Positions 48,290 to 57,137 of a stretch of 64,000 nt of DNA are shown here, in pieces. The translations under genes and the position numbers were made by a program. Source of the DNA: Pseudomonas fluorescens. GTDB taxonomy: Bacteria > Pseudomonadota > Gammaproteobacteria > Pseudomonadales > Pseudomonadaceae. The stretch covers positions 3,114,501 to 3,178,500 of the forward strand of contig NZ_CP012830.1 in NCBI RefSeq assembly GCF_001307155.1, given 5' to 3'. Within the stretch, counting starts at the first letter, position 1, and each line of letters begins with the position of its first letter. Under the pieces are notes generated by a model, which did no database searches, had not been told where the DNA came from, and saw only the letters and a list, made by a program, of their open reading frames with translations.

Positions 48290-49588
48290 TTAATGCAGCT
48301 TGAGCCGCGGTTCAGTGCCGCGACCAATCCTGCTGCCGAGCATCAGCATCGCTGTGCGGAACGGGCCGTACAACGCGACCTGGTGCATGCGGTACAGCGA
48401 CACGTAAAACATCCGCGCCAGCCAGCCTTCGAGCATTACGCTGCCGGTCAGGTTGCCCATCAAGTTACCCACTGCCGAAAAACGCGACAGCGAGATCAGG
48501 GAGCCGTAATCGGTGTACTTGTACGTCGGCAACGGCTTGCCTTCGATGCGCAGTTTCAACGATTTGGCCAGCAGCGAGGCTTGTTGGTGCGCGGCTTGCG
48601 CACGTGGCGGCACGTTGCGATCGGTGCCCGGTTGTGGGCAGGCCGCGCAGTCACCGAAAGCAAAGATATTTTCGTCGCGGGTGGTTTGCAGGGTCGGCAG
48701 CACTTGCAGCTGGTTGATCCGGTTGGTTTCCAGGCCGTCGATATCCTTGAGGAAACCCGGCGCACGGATCCCGGCTGCCCAGACTTTCAGGCTGGCCTTG
48801 ATCTCCTGGCCGCTGGCAGTGATCAGCGCATCGGCGGTGACTTCACTGACGGCTGCGTTAGTCAGCACCGTGACGCCGAGTTTTTCCAGGGTTTTATGCA
48901 CAGGTCCGCCGATCCGCTCCGGCAGGGCAGGCAGCACCCGTGGGCCAGCTTCGATCAGGGTGATGTGCATGTTTTCCGGAAGAATCCGGTCCAGGCCGTA
49001 TGCCGCCAGTTCGTGGGCCGCGTTGTGCAGTTCCGCCGCCAGTTCGACGCCGGTGGCACCCGCGCCGACGATGGCCACGCTGATCTGTTGCACCGCATCG
49101 GATTGCCCGGCGTGGGCGCGCAGGTAGTGGTTGAGTAATTGCTGGTGGAAGCGCTCGGCCTGTTTACGGGTGTCGAGGAACAGGCAGTGTTGCGCCGCGC
49201 CCTGGGTGCCGAAATCGTTGGTGGTGCTGCCGACCGAAATCACCAGCGAGTCGTAAGCCACTTCGCGTGCCGGCACCAGTTCCCGGCCATTTTCATCGTA
49301 GGTAGCCGCCAGCTGGATTTTTTTCTGTGCGCGATCGAGCCCGCTCATGCGCCCCAGCTGGAACTCGAAGTGGTTCCATTTTGCCTGGGCAACATAGTTG
49401 AGTTCGTCTTCGGAAGAGTTCAGCGAACCTGCCGCCACTTCATGTAACAGCGGTTTCCAGATGTGCGTCAGGTTCGCGTCGACCAGCATCACACTGGCCG
49501 TGCCACGCTTGCCCAGAGTCTTACCCAGACGGGTAGCCAACTCCAGACCGCCGGCGCCGCCGCCAACGATGACAATACGATGAGTCAT
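48290..49588 (-). CDS. ndh: Type II NADH:quinone dehydrogenase
   Basis: 432 residues. Two Rossmann motifs: FAD site RIVIVGGGAGGLELATRLG and NADH site VAIVGAGATGVELAAELH; the second FAD motif is ENIFAFGDCAACP. The C-terminal region carries hydrophobic segments (GSVMLEGWLARMFYVSLYRM) that would bind the membrane. It oxidises NADH without pumping protons. I start at MTHRIVIV (49588), as the upstream extension is not family-like. Gene order tRNA-ndh-DUF3094-DUF1780 is usual for Pseudomonas as I recall it. Confidence 0.92.
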   Translation of the reverse strand: MTHRIVIVGGGAGGLELATRLGKTLGKRGTASVMLVDANLTHIWKPLLHEVAAGSLNSSEDELNYVAQAKWNHFEFQLGRMSGLDRAQKKIQLAATYDENGRELVPAREVAYDSLVISVGSTTNDFGTQGAAQHCLFLDTRKQAERFHQQLLNHYLRAHAGQSDAVQQISVAIVGAGATGVELAAELHNAAHELAAYGLDRILPENMHITLIEAGPRVLPALPERIGGPVHKTLEKLGVTVLTNAAVSEVTADALITASGQEIKASLKVWAAGIRAPGFLKDIDGLETNRINQLQVLPTLQTTRDENIFAFGDCAACPQPGTDRNVPPRAQAAHQQASLLAKSLKLRIEGKPLPTYKYTDYGSLISLSRFSAVGNLMGNLTGSVMLEGWLARMFYVSLYRMHQVALYGPFRTAMLMLGSRIGRGTEPRLKLH

Positions 49589-49648
49589 GGGGATATCTCG
49601 CAAGGCTAAAGGAAATCGGTGCAATTACCCGAGCGAGCGCCACGCTGC

Positions 49649-49822
49649 TCATAGCGTCAGGTAACTGATAAGTCGGCTCACAAGGCCCAGGCCAATGGTC
49701 ACTGCCAATACCACCACGAGGAGCATCCACGGCCGGAAAGGCCGGCGCTCGACTCGGTTCTGCGACAGTTGCAGATACTCTTCGACATGCTGCTGGTCGT
49801 CGGGTTTCAGGCGGCTGGTCAT
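49649..49822 (-). CDS. Small membrane protein, DUF3094 family
   Basis: 57 residues, too short for most gene finders. MTSRLKPDDQQHVEEYLQLS is the conserved DUF3094 head, followed by NRVERRPFRPW and one membrane segment (MLLVVVLAVTIGLGLVSRLI). Function unknown. Start ATG 49822; stop TGA at 49651-49649. It lies 60 bases upstream of ndh on the same strand and may share its transcript. Confidence 0.82.
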   Translation of the reverse strand: MTSRLKPDDQQHVEEYLQLSQNRVERRPFRPWMLLVVVLAVTIGLGLVSRLISYLTL

Positions 49823-49898
49823 GATAAGGCCTCGTCAGGTAGACGTTGCTAAATGTATAGAAGCTACAGCGGGGGCGCCAACAATTGCTGTCGTGAGT

Positions 49899-50525
49899 TC
49901 ACAGGCTGATCCCGACGTCGAAGAGGATGCTGCGTCCCAGGTTACCGCGCAAAAAGTCCGGTGCATCCGGGTGAGCGAACAGCACTCGAGCGAAGGTCGG
50001 GCCGACCAGCGACAACGAGCGCCACCCCTGGCGCAGGTATTCGGTGGGCGGCGGGAAATGGCTGTTGAGGTCGAGCACTTCGCGCTTGAGGCTGGCGAAG
50101 GCGATGATGTCCAGTTCGCCCAGGTCCATCCCGCGTTCTTTGTAGTTATGGGCTTTTTTGCGCAAGGTCGGTGCCAGTCTCAGCAAGAACTCGTTGGCTG
50201 GAATACGCCTGGGCTTGGCTTCGCGGCGCACCAGTTGGCTCAGGGAGAATGCACTGCGCCGGCGTTGCAGCTCGTCGCGCCACTCGTCATTCAACCGTCG
50301 ACCTTCGTCGAGCACGAAGAACACCTCGAAATTTGCCTCGCGAAACAGTACATCCGGCGGCTCACCGGCGGGGGTGAATTCGTCGACGCGGTAGGGAATG
50401 TTCAAGCCTTGCAGCAGGCGTTGGCAAACCCAACGCTCACGCTCCCATTTGCGGGCATTGGAAAGGAACGCGTTGGCTTGCTCGGCCGCGATGGTCAGCA
50501 GGCGCAAATAATCTGAGTCATCCAT
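49899..50525 (-). CDS. DUF1780 family protein (PA4535-like)
   Basis: 208 residues, MDDSDYLRLLTIAAEQANAF onward. The DUF1780 family has a restriction-endonuclease-like fold; candidate residues in VDEFTPAGEPPDVLFREANF and EVFFVLDEGRRL fit a D...ExK-like arrangement only loosely, so activity is uncertain. It is the last conserved core gene before the benzoate block. The upstream ribosome site is weak. Confidence 0.8.
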   Translation of the reverse strand: MDDSDYLRLLTIAAEQANAFLSNARKWERERWVCQRLLQGLNIPYRVDEFTPAGEPPDVLFREANFEVFFVLDEGRRLNDEWRDELQRRRSAFSLSQLVRREAKPRRIPANEFLLRLAPTLRKKAHNYKERGMDLGELDIIAFASLKREVLDLNSHFPPPTEYLRQGWRSLSLVGPTFARVLFAHPDAPDFLRGNLGRSILFDVGISL

Positions 50526-50648
50526 AGGCCAAGCTTAGCGTTCAAATGCGATCGCAAAGAAGACAGTTTGTCGGAGAGGAAAAACTTTCCCGAGCCTTCA
50601 TCGTTGCAAGCATCCAGCGATCTTCCTCCAAGGCCCGGTCCAGGGCAC

Positions 50649-50684
50649 TGCACAAAACGGATAGCGATCTGCACAAAGCGGATA
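50649..50684 (+). promoter_or_regulatory. Tandem BenR/XylS operator upstream of benK
   Basis: TGCACAAAACGGATA (50649-50663) and TGCACAAAGCGGATA (50670-50684) both match TGCA-N6-GGNTA exactly and repeat with a 21-bp period, the layout of XylS sites at Pm and of BenR sites at Pben. The -10 should lie near 50706-50716 (TACCCT or TCGGCT), but I cannot fix it. BenR with benzoate would activate benK and probably the genes after it. Confidence 0.85.
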
Positions 50685-50753
50685 TTGCCGCGCGCCAGAC
50701 GTCCCTACCCTCGGCTTTACGGACGTTTACCGCGTTACCGAAGCTCTTAAAAA

Positions 50754-50767
50754 AACAACAACAAGAG
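50754..50767 (+). promoter_or_regulatory. Hfq/Crc (AANAANAA) site over the benK ribosome binding site
   Basis: AACAACAACAA at 50754-50764 runs into the AAGAG Shine-Dalgarno at 50763-50767, 10 bases before the benK ATG. Such catabolite-activity motifs bind Hfq with Crc and block translation when preferred carbon sources are present. Confidence 0.72.
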
Positions 50768-50777
50768 AAAAGATGCC

Positions 50778-52121
50778 ATGCGCACGATCGACGTACATGA
50801 GGTTATCGACAACGCACGCTTCAACCGTTTTCACTGGAGGGTGCTGTGCTGGTGTGCCCTGATCATCATCTTCGATGGTTACGATCTGGTGATCTACGGC
50901 GTGGTGCTGCCGATGTTGATGAAGGACTGGGGGCTGAGTCCTCTGCAGGCAGGTGCATTAGGCAGTTATGCACTGTTTGGCATGATGTTCGGGGCGCTGT
51001 TTTTCGGCCCGCTGTCGGACAGGATCGGCCGCAAAAAAGCCATCACCCTGTGCGTGATGCTTTTCAGTGGTTTTACCGTACTCAATGGTTTTGCCGGCAA
51101 CCCTACTGAATTTGGCATTTGCCGGTTCATCGCCGGGCTGGGGATTGGCGGGGTGATGCCCAACGTGGTGGCGCTGATGAACGAGTACGCGCCGAAAAAG
51201 ATCCGCAGTACCCTGGTGGCGATCATGTTCAGCGGCTACTCGGTGGGCGGCATGCTCTCGGCCGGGCTCGGTATCGTGCTGATCCCGAGCTTTGGCTGGC
51301 AGTCGGTGTTTTATGTGGCGATTGTGCCGTTGCTACTGTTGCCACTGATCATGTGTTTCTTGCCCGAGTCGGTAGGTTTCATGCTGCGTCAGGGTCGCAA
51401 TGAACAGGCGCGCAAGGTGCTCCAACGGGTTGACCCGGCTTATGTTGCGCAAGCCACCGATCAACTGCACATGACCGAAGTGAAGGGCAGCGGCACCCCG
51501 GTTTTACAGCTGTTTCGTGAAGGCCGGGCGATGCGCACGTTGATGTTGTGGCTGGCGTTTTTCTGCTGCCTGTTGACGGTGTATGCCTTGAGCTCCTGGC
51601 TGCCGAAACTGATGGCCAACGCCGGTTATAGCCTGGGTTCGAGTCTGTCATTCCTGCTGGTACTGAACTTCGGGGCCATCTTCGGCGCGGTCGGCGGCGG
51701 CGTGTTGGGTGACAAACTCAACCTGCCGAGGGTCTTGGCGGTGTTCTTCAGCATCGCCGCCGTATCCATCACCTTGCTCGGCTTCAACAGCCCGACGCCG
51801 GTGCTCTACCTGCTGATCGCCATTGCCGGTGCCACCACGATCGGCTCGCAGATCCTGTTGTATGCCTGCGCCGCGCAGTTTTACTCCATGGCCATTCGTT
51901 CCACCGGTTTGGGCTGGGCCTCGGGTATCGGCCGCAACGGGGCCATCGTCGGCCCGCTGCTGGGCGGTGCGTTGCTGGGAATCAGTCTGCCGCTGCAACT
52001 GAATTTCATGGCGTTCGCCTTGCCGGGGGCGATCGCCGCCATCGCCATGGCCGTGTTCGCCATCAGCTGCCAACGCAGCAGCAAAGGCGTCGCCTCGAGA
52101 CTGGTGCCGACCAGCGTCTGA
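50778..52121 (+). CDS. benK: Benzoate:H+ symporter BenK (MFS, AAHS family)
   Basis: 447 residues with 12 membrane segments. The aromatic acid:H+ symporter signatures are present: FDGYDLVIYGVVLP in TM1 (Asp essential in PcaK/BenK), the loop 2-3 motif GPLSDRIGRKKAI, and RFIAGLGIGGVMPN. The N-terminus MRTIDVHEVIDNARFNRFHW is close to BenK of P. putida. It imports benzoate across the inner membrane. A BenR operator lies 94 bp upstream and a Crc site covers the ribosome site. First gene of a probable benK-benE-benF-MCP unit. Confidence 0.9.
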   Translation: MRTIDVHEVIDNARFNRFHWRVLCWCALIIIFDGYDLVIYGVVLPMLMKDWGLSPLQAGALGSYALFGMMFGALFFGPLSDRIGRKKAITLCVMLFSGFTVLNGFAGNPTEFGICRFIAGLGIGGVMPNVVALMNEYAPKKIRSTLVAIMFSGYSVGGMLSAGLGIVLIPSFGWQSVFYVAIVPLLLLPLIMCFLPESVGFMLRQGRNEQARKVLQRVDPAYVAQATDQLHMTEVKGSGTPVLQLFREGRAMRTLMLWLAFFCCLLTVYALSSWLPKLMANAGYSLGSSLSFLLVLNFGAIFGAVGGGVLGDKLNLPRVLAVFFSIAAVSITLLGFNSPTPVLYLLIAIAGATTIGSQILLYACAAQFYSMAIRSTGLGWASGIGRNGAIVGPLLGGALLGISLPLQLNFMAFALPGAIAAIAMAVFAISCQRSSKGVASRLVPTSV

Positions 52122-52213
52122 ATTCAGCGTGCCTGCCAACCCATTGATGTCCCCGAACAACAGCGACCGGCCCTGTGTCACGGATCGCCTGATGAGTCTT
52201 GCGGCGAGGTTCC

Positions 52214-53425
52214 ATGAAAGCGTTGTTCCACGACTTTTCCCTGTCTGCTGCGGTCGCCGGATTTATCGCCACGGTGATTTCCTATGCCGGTCCCTTGGTG
52301 ATCATTTTCCAGGCCGCTGAGACCTCGCACCTCTCGCGGGAGGTGCTGTCGTCCTGGGTCTGGGCGATTTCCATCGGCAGCGCGGTGCTGGGGATTGGCT
52401 TGAGCCTGCGTTACCGCGTGCCGGTGATTATTGCGTGGTCGGCGCCGGGCTCGGCGTTGCTGGTGGCGCTGTTGCCGGGGATTTCCATGCATGAGGCGGT
52501 AGGTGCCTATCTGGTCAGTAGCCTGATCATATTTCTGGTCGGAGTGTCGGGCGCCTTTGACCGGATCATCAGCCGACTGCCTGCAGCCATTGCAGCGGCG
52601 ATGCTGGCAGGGATTCTGTTCAGTTTCGGTACCGGGCTGTTTGTGTCCTTGCAGGGTAAACCGGTGCTGGTGCTGGCGATGTTTGCCACTTACCTGGTCT
52701 GCAAGCGGGTGATGCCGCGTTATGCGGTGTTGATGGTGCTGCTGGTCGGTTGCTCGATCGCCTTGCTCGCGGGTGACTTGCACCGCGAAGCGTTGGTGAT
52801 CGGTTTCGCGACACCGGTGTGGATCACGCCGGTGTTCAGTCTGAGCGCGACCCTGAATATCGCCTTGCCGCTGGTGATGGTGGCGCTGACCGGGCAGTTC
52901 GTTCCGGGCATGGCGGTGTTGCGCGCGAGCGGTTACGCCACGTCCGCGAGCCCGATTATTGCCAGCAGTGCGCTGGGTACTGCGTTATTGGCACCGTTTG
53001 GCTGTCATGGACTGAATCTGGCGGCGATTACCGCGGCCATCTGCACCGGGCGCGAGGCCCACGAAGATCCGCGCAAACGCTACGTCGCCGGGGTCGTGGG
53101 CGGGCTCTGTTACCTGCTGTTGGGGATCTTTGGCGCCACTCTGGTTTCGCTGTTTTCAGCCTTTCCCAAAGAGCTGATTGCGGCACTGGCGGGGCTGGCG
53201 TTATTCGCCGCGATTGCCGGGGCCTTGGCCAGCGCGATGGCGGTGCCGGGTGACCGAGAGGCGGCACTGGTGACCTTTCTCACTACTGCGTCGGGCATGT
53301 CGCTGTGCGGTTTGTCCGCCGCTTTCTGGGGGCTGATTTTCGGCATGCTCACGCACCTGTTGTTGAGCGTCCGGCGTCCCGTGACTGTCACTCAGGCAAG
53401 CAATACGCAGGAGGTGGCGCGCTGA
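52214..53425 (+). CDS. benE: Benzoate transporter BenE
   Basis: 403 residues, about 11-12 hydrophobic segments, with the BenE family core: SYAGPLVIIFQAAE, IIAWSAPGSALLV, MLAGILFSFG and APFGCHGLNLAAITAAICTG. It is a second, structurally unrelated (UraA-like fold) benzoate/H+ symporter. Start ATG 52214; the open frame extends slightly upstream but MKALFHDFSLSA is the family start. 92 bp separate it from benK without a terminator. Confidence 0.93.
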   Translation: MKALFHDFSLSAAVAGFIATVISYAGPLVIIFQAAETSHLSREVLSSWVWAISIGSAVLGIGLSLRYRVPVIIAWSAPGSALLVALLPGISMHEAVGAYLVSSLIIFLVGVSGAFDRIISRLPAAIAAAMLAGILFSFGTGLFVSLQGKPVLVLAMFATYLVCKRVMPRYAVLMVLLVGCSIALLAGDLHREALVIGFATPVWITPVFSLSATLNIALPLVMVALTGQFVPGMAVLRASGYATSASPIIASSALGTALLAPFGCHGLNLAAITAAICTGREAHEDPRKRYVAGVVGGLCYLLLGIFGATLVSLFSAFPKELIAALAGLALFAAIAGALASAMAVPGDREAALVTFLTTASGMSLCGLSAAFWGLIFGMLTHLLLSVRRPVTVTQASNTQEVAR

Positions 53426-53512
53426 GTTCGTCGGCGACTGTACTCCACATCTCTATTGCGCTTCACCACCCGCGTCGAAAGGCTACGGGTGGCGCACACC
53501 AACCTGTCGATC

Positions 53513-53526
53513 AATAACAATAAGAG
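53513..53526 (+). promoter_or_regulatory. Hfq/Crc (AANAANAA) site over the porin ribosome binding site
   Basis: AATAACAATAA at 53513-53523 joins the AAGAG Shine-Dalgarno (53522-53526) eight bases before the porin ATG. The leader closely resembles that of benK, which shares the AAGAGAAAAG tail. Confidence 0.68.
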
Positions 53527-53533
53527 AAAAGCG

Positions 53534-54802
53534 ATGAAACAGATTCTCCCCACACTGGGTTCAGCGGTGTCCCTGGCGGTCGTCTCGGGTTTTTCCAGTG
53601 GCCTGATGGCTGCCGAGGGCGGCTTTATCGAAGACGCCAGCGCCACCTTGCAGGCGCGCAATTACTACTTCAGCCGGGACTTTTCCGACATTGTCGGGGC
53701 CAACAAACAGTCGAAGGCCGAAGAGTGGGCCCAAGGCTTCATCCTTAACGTCAAATCCGGTTACACCCAAGGCACTATCGGTGTCGGTGTGGATGTCATC
53801 GGCTTGCTCGGCCTCAAGCTCGACAGCAGCCCGGACCGGGTCAATACCGGGCTGTTGCCGGTACAGAGTGATGGGCGCGCAGCGGATGATTACAGTCGTC
53901 TGGCCGGTGCGTTGAAGCTGCGTTACTCAAAGACCGAATTGAAGGTCGGTGAATTGCAACCCAACCTGCCGGTGCTGGCCTTCAGCGATATTCGCTTGCT
54001 GCCGCCGACCTACCAAGGGGCGAGCATCAGCTCTAGCGAGATCAGCGGCCTGACCTTGCAGGCAGGGCATTTGAGTTCGACCAGTCTGCGCAACGAGTCC
54101 GGCGAGCAAAAGATGCAGGCCATGCTCGGTCATGTGCCGCAGCGCCAGGCCAGCAGTGACGGCTTCAACTTTGCGGGCGCCGATTACGCCTTCAATGACA
54201 AACGCACCTCGGTCAGTGCCTGGTACGGGCAACTGGAAGATATCTACAACCAGCGCTTCCTTGGTCTCAAACATAGCGAACCGATGGGCGACTGGACCCT
54301 GGGCGCCAACCTCGGTTACTACGACTCCCATGAGGACGGCAAAAAATTGCTGGGTAACATCGACAACCGGGCGTTCTTCTCCTTGCTGTCGGCCAAGCAT
54401 GGCGGCCATACGTTCTATGTCGGTTATCAGGGGATGTATGGTGATAGTGCCTTCCCACGAGTCTTCGCCAACATCTCGCCGCTGGGCAACGAGGTGCCGA
54501 CCTACGAGTTTGCCTACACCGACGAACGCTCCTGGCAGGCGCGCTATGACTACGACTTCGCCGCTCTCGGGGTGCCGGGGCTGACCAGCACTGTGCGTTA
54601 CATCACCGGCAACAACGTCGACACCGGCAAGGGTTTCGAAGGCAAGGACCGCGAACGCGATCTCGATCTCGGTTATGTGCTGCAGAGCGGCACCCTCAAA
54701 GGTCTCGGGATACGCGTGCGCAACGCCGTGGCGCGTTCCAACTACCGCAGTGATATCGACGAAAACCGCTTGATCCTCAGTTACACCTGGACGCTGCTAT
54801 GA
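53534..54802 (+). CDS. benF: OprD-family benzoate porin BenF-like
   Basis: 422 residues. A signal peptide ends near SGLMAAE (27). The mature protein begins [20 protein letters not shown], the OprD/OccK start, and continues with the alternating pattern of an 18-strand barrel: [40 protein letters not shown], and the C-terminal [10 protein letters not shown]. OprD-type channels admit aromatic carboxylates through a basic ladder; context says benzoate. The stop overlaps the chemoreceptor start (ATGA). Confidence 0.88.
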   Translation: MKQILPTLGSAVSLAVVSGFSSGLMAAEGGFIEDASATLQARNYYFSRDFSDIVGANKQSKAEEWAQGFILNVKSGYTQGTIGVGVDVIGLLGLKLDSSPDRVNTGLLPVQSDGRAADDYSRLAGALKLRYSKTELKVGELQPNLPVLAFSDIRLLPPTYQGASISSSEISGLTLQAGHLSSTSLRNESGEQKMQAMLGHVPQRQASSDGFNFAGADYAFNDKRTSVSAWYGQLEDIYNQRFLGLKHSEPMGDWTLGANLGYYDSHEDGKKLLGNIDNRAFFSLLSAKHGGHTFYVGYQGMYGDSAFPRVFANISPLGNEVPTYEFAYTDERSWQARYDYDFAALGVPGLTSTVRYITGNNVDTGKGFEGKDRERDLDLGYVLQSGTLKGLGIRVRNAVARSNYRSDIDENRLILSYTWTLL

Positions 54803-55689
54803 CCGGCGCGCAAGAGCGCGGGCCGCGCAAGATCGGTGCGGGTTTACTGTTGATGAGTGCTGGCGTGGGCGCTGTGATGTTGGCCTGGGGCGATAACGAG
54901 CAGCTGCTGCTGGCTGGAGGGATCAACCTCGCATTGCTGTTCGCTGCGGCGCTGTATCGTCGACAGCCACCGGTGACAGTGACGCTGCCGCTTGAGTCTG
55001 AAACTCCCGTGCCGAGCGTGGAGCTGATCGAGCCCCCGACCCCGGCAGTGCAACCCGAGCGCGAATGGCCCGGTGCGATTGTGCACCTCACGCTGGAGCA
55101 ATTGACCGAGTCGGTGCTGCAAACCGAGGAAGACATGCGTTTTGCCAATCAGCTGGCGCGCACGGCCGGTGAGCGGGTGAAGGCGAGTGCGCTGAGCATG
55201 CAGTCTTCGGCCAGTGTGCTGGGGGACCTGAACCTCTATATGCAGCGTCTCGATCAAGTATTCGATGAACTCGGCGCTCAGTCGATGCGCATTGGTGCAA
55301 TTGTCGGCAGCATTCAGGACATTTCCCGTCAGACCAATCTGCTGGCGTTGAACGCAGCCATCGAGGCGGCGCGGGCGGGCAGCCATGGTCGAGGCTTTGC
55401 GGTGGTGGCGGACGAAGTGCGCAATCTGTCACGTCAGGCGGCGGATTCCAGTGCGCAGATCAGGCAGATCGCGACGGGCCTGGAACAGTCCGCCGAGCAT
55501 GCGCGCCAAGGTATCGAGCAGTTGGCCGGTTCAACGCGTCTGGGGCTGGAAAAGGCCGAAGTGGCGCTGCACTCGATGGGCGAACTGCAAAGTGGTGCGC
55601 TGGCCCGGGTCGAAGTGGTCGAGCGCATCATGGCGCGCTTGGCCGGGCTGCATGATCTGGCCTTGCAGGCGAAACGGATGGTCGTTTGA
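54799..55689 (+). CDS. Small methyl-accepting chemotaxis protein coupled to the porin gene
   Basis: 296 residues, about half a normal chemoreceptor. Two membrane segments at about 12-29 and 36-52 are joined by a loop of only six residues, so no periplasmic sensor is present. A Pro-rich linker (60-90) and no evident HAMP precede the signalling domain. The hairpin tip is well kept: [20 protein letters not shown] then [14 protein letters not shown] (165-211), though the usual AGE reads AGS. The return helix is short (to 296). It may sense cytoplasmic or energy signals from benzoate uptake. ATG overlaps the porin stop, so it is translated with it. Confidence 0.85.
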   Translation: MTGAQERGPRKIGAGLLLMSAGVGAVMLAWGDNEQLLLAGGINLALLFAAALYRRQPPVTVTLPLESETPVPSVELIEPPTPAVQPEREWPGAIVHLTLEQLTESVLQTEEDMRFANQLARTAGERVKASALSMQSSASVLGDLNLYMQRLDQVFDELGAQSMRIGAIVGSIQDISRQTNLLALNAAIEAARAGSHGRGFAVVADEVRNLSRQAADSSAQIRQIATGLEQSAEHARQGIEQLAGSTRLGLEKAEVALHSMGELQSGALARVEVVERIMARLAGLHDLALQAKRMVV

Positions 55690-55709
55690 GTCGTGCAGCG
55701 AGCCAGCGA

Positions 55710-55949
55710 TCACAGGTCGCTCGTGCAGCTGCCCATGACCTGGTAAGTCACGCGATGGGTCTGACCTTGATGATCGATGTAGACCATGGTCGCCGGCACC
55801 ACGTCGCAGGCGGTGGCGGTGTTTGTCACCGATACCACTTTGGCGATGTCCAGCGGTTGCGCCGGGTTGTACGGAGTGGCGGGTTCGTTGCCGGCGGCTA
55901 TGGCGGAGGTGGCGACAACGGTCAGAAACAGGCTGATCAAGGTTTTCAT
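55710..55949 (-). CDS. Small exported DUF2790 protein
   Basis: 79 residues. Signal peptide MKTLISLFLTVVATSAIAAG, then the DUF2790 core: LDIAKVVSVTNTATACDVVP and a terminal VTYQVMGSCTSDL, with two Cys probably bridged. The family is common and multicopy in Pseudomonas, some members being metal- or stress-induced. It converges with the chemoreceptor (20-bp gap). Confidence 0.85.
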   Translation of the reverse strand: MKTLISLFLTVVATSAIAAGNEPATPYNPAQPLDIAKVVSVTNTATACDVVPATMVYIDHQGQTHRVTYQVMGSCTSDL

Positions 55950-56070
55950 TTTTGTGTACTCCGTGTGGGTTCCGATGCTTGAAGTCTATGCCTTGCCCGC
56001 TACCGATAAAGGGGCAAGTGCCTGATGCAGCCTTACGTGAAACGCAACAGTCAGTGCCCGAGGAGGGCCT

Positions 56071-57003
56071 ATGGATTTGCTCAATAACTTGCGGGTGTTT
56101 GTCCGCGTGGTGGACAGCGGCAGCTTTACCGCCGCCGCCGACGCGCTCGAACTCTCGACCGCGCAAGTGTCCCGACTGGTCGCGGATCTGGAGCAACATG
56201 TGCAGGCGCGCCTGCTGCAACGCACCACTCGGCGTTTGAGCCTGACCGAGGCCGGCGAGCGCTTTTTGCTGCGCAGTCGGCAAATACTCGAAGAGATGGA
56301 AGAGGCCACGGCCGAAGCGCGTGGCGCTCATCTCAAGCCCAGCGGTCGGTTGCGGGTTCACAGCATGCATGGCCTGGGTGTGCTGATCACGCCGCTGATC
56401 GCTCGATACACCGAACTCTATCCTGATGTGGTGTTCGAGCTGACCTTGTCGCAACGCAATCCGGATCCGCTGGAAGGAGGCCATGACGTGGTGATTTCGA
56501 TTGCCCATGAGCTGGCCGACTCGCAGTTTGTCGCCCAGGTCGTCGGGCAGATCTACAGCGTGCCCTGCGCCTCCCCCGACTACCTGCAACGCCAGGGGGT
56601 GCCAGACAAGCCGCTGGCCCTGAACGATCATCGCTGCCTGCGCATGCTGGATCCGTTGTACAGCGATCAATGGGTGTTCCATGACGCGCAAGGTGAGCAC
56701 CGCGTCAGCCCGGCGAAGACCTTTCAGTGCAATGTTGCCGAGTCGATGGTCAAGGCTTCCGAGGCGGGGATGGGGGTCAGTCTGTTGCCGTTTTATACCG
56801 CGACACGGCCGTTGAGCGACGGCACGTTGCTGCGCCTGCTGCCGAGCTATCGCCCGCGTGAGCGCAATGTCTACGCGTTGTACCCGTCGCGGCGCTTTCT
56901 CGATGCAAAGGTCCGAACCTGGGTGGATTTTCTCAAGGCGGAGTTACCGCGCCTGTTCGCCGAGCATGAGGCAGTGATGAGCGATCCACGCCACTGGGCC
57001 TGA
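56071..57003 (+). CDS. LysR-family transcriptional regulator
   Basis: 310 residues. Winged HTH 1-60 (SGSFTAAADALELSTAQVSR, LEQHVQARLLQRTTRRLSLT), linker helix, and a LysR substrate domain (about 90-295). It belongs to the CrgA/AaeR-like class by N-terminal sequence, not to CatR. Ribosome site GGAGG precedes ATG 56071. It is divergent from DUF2790 (121-bp gap), its most likely target. A link to the benzoate genes is unproved. Confidence 0.9.
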   Translation: MDLLNNLRVFVRVVDSGSFTAAADALELSTAQVSRLVADLEQHVQARLLQRTTRRLSLTEAGERFLLRSRQILEEMEEATAEARGAHLKPSGRLRVHSMHGLGVLITPLIARYTELYPDVVFELTLSQRNPDPLEGGHDVVISIAHELADSQFVAQVVGQIYSVPCASPDYLQRQGVPDKPLALNDHRCLRMLDPLYSDQWVFHDAQGEHRVSPAKTFQCNVAESMVKASEAGMGVSLLPFYTATRPLSDGTLLRLLPSYRPRERNVYALYPSRRFLDAKVRTWVDFLKAELPRLFAEHEAVMSDPRHWA

Positions 57004-57068
57004 GATCTGAGGGCGCGCGCAGGGCGGTGTAGACTCAAGGCTTGTTTCGGTTCAGGAAGGAGTCTGGA

Positions 57069-57137
57069 GTGAAGGTCTGCTCAGTAGGGTTACCGGGTTT
57101 TGTGCCGTTGTGGGCGTGGGAGTGCCTGCCGCGATGA
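57069..57137 (+). CDS. Possible 22-codon leader peptide overlapping the CbiM-like gene
   Basis: GTG at 57069 is six bases after an excellent ribosome site, GGAAGGAG (57055-57062). The frame encodes VKVCSVGLPGFVPLWAWECL plus PR and stops at TGA 57135-57137, overlapping ATG 57134 of the next gene as ATGA. This is the layout of a translationally coupled leader. No homology is known to me; coding is inferred from signals only. Confidence 0.4.
   Translation: MKVCSVGLPGFVPLWAWECLPR

Noticed and set aside
56071..57003. LysR gene as the regulator of the benzoate operon (CatR or BenM type)
   Set aside because: The N-terminus is of the CrgA-like class, the gene is separated by an oppositely oriented gene, and the benK operator is of the AraC/XylS type.
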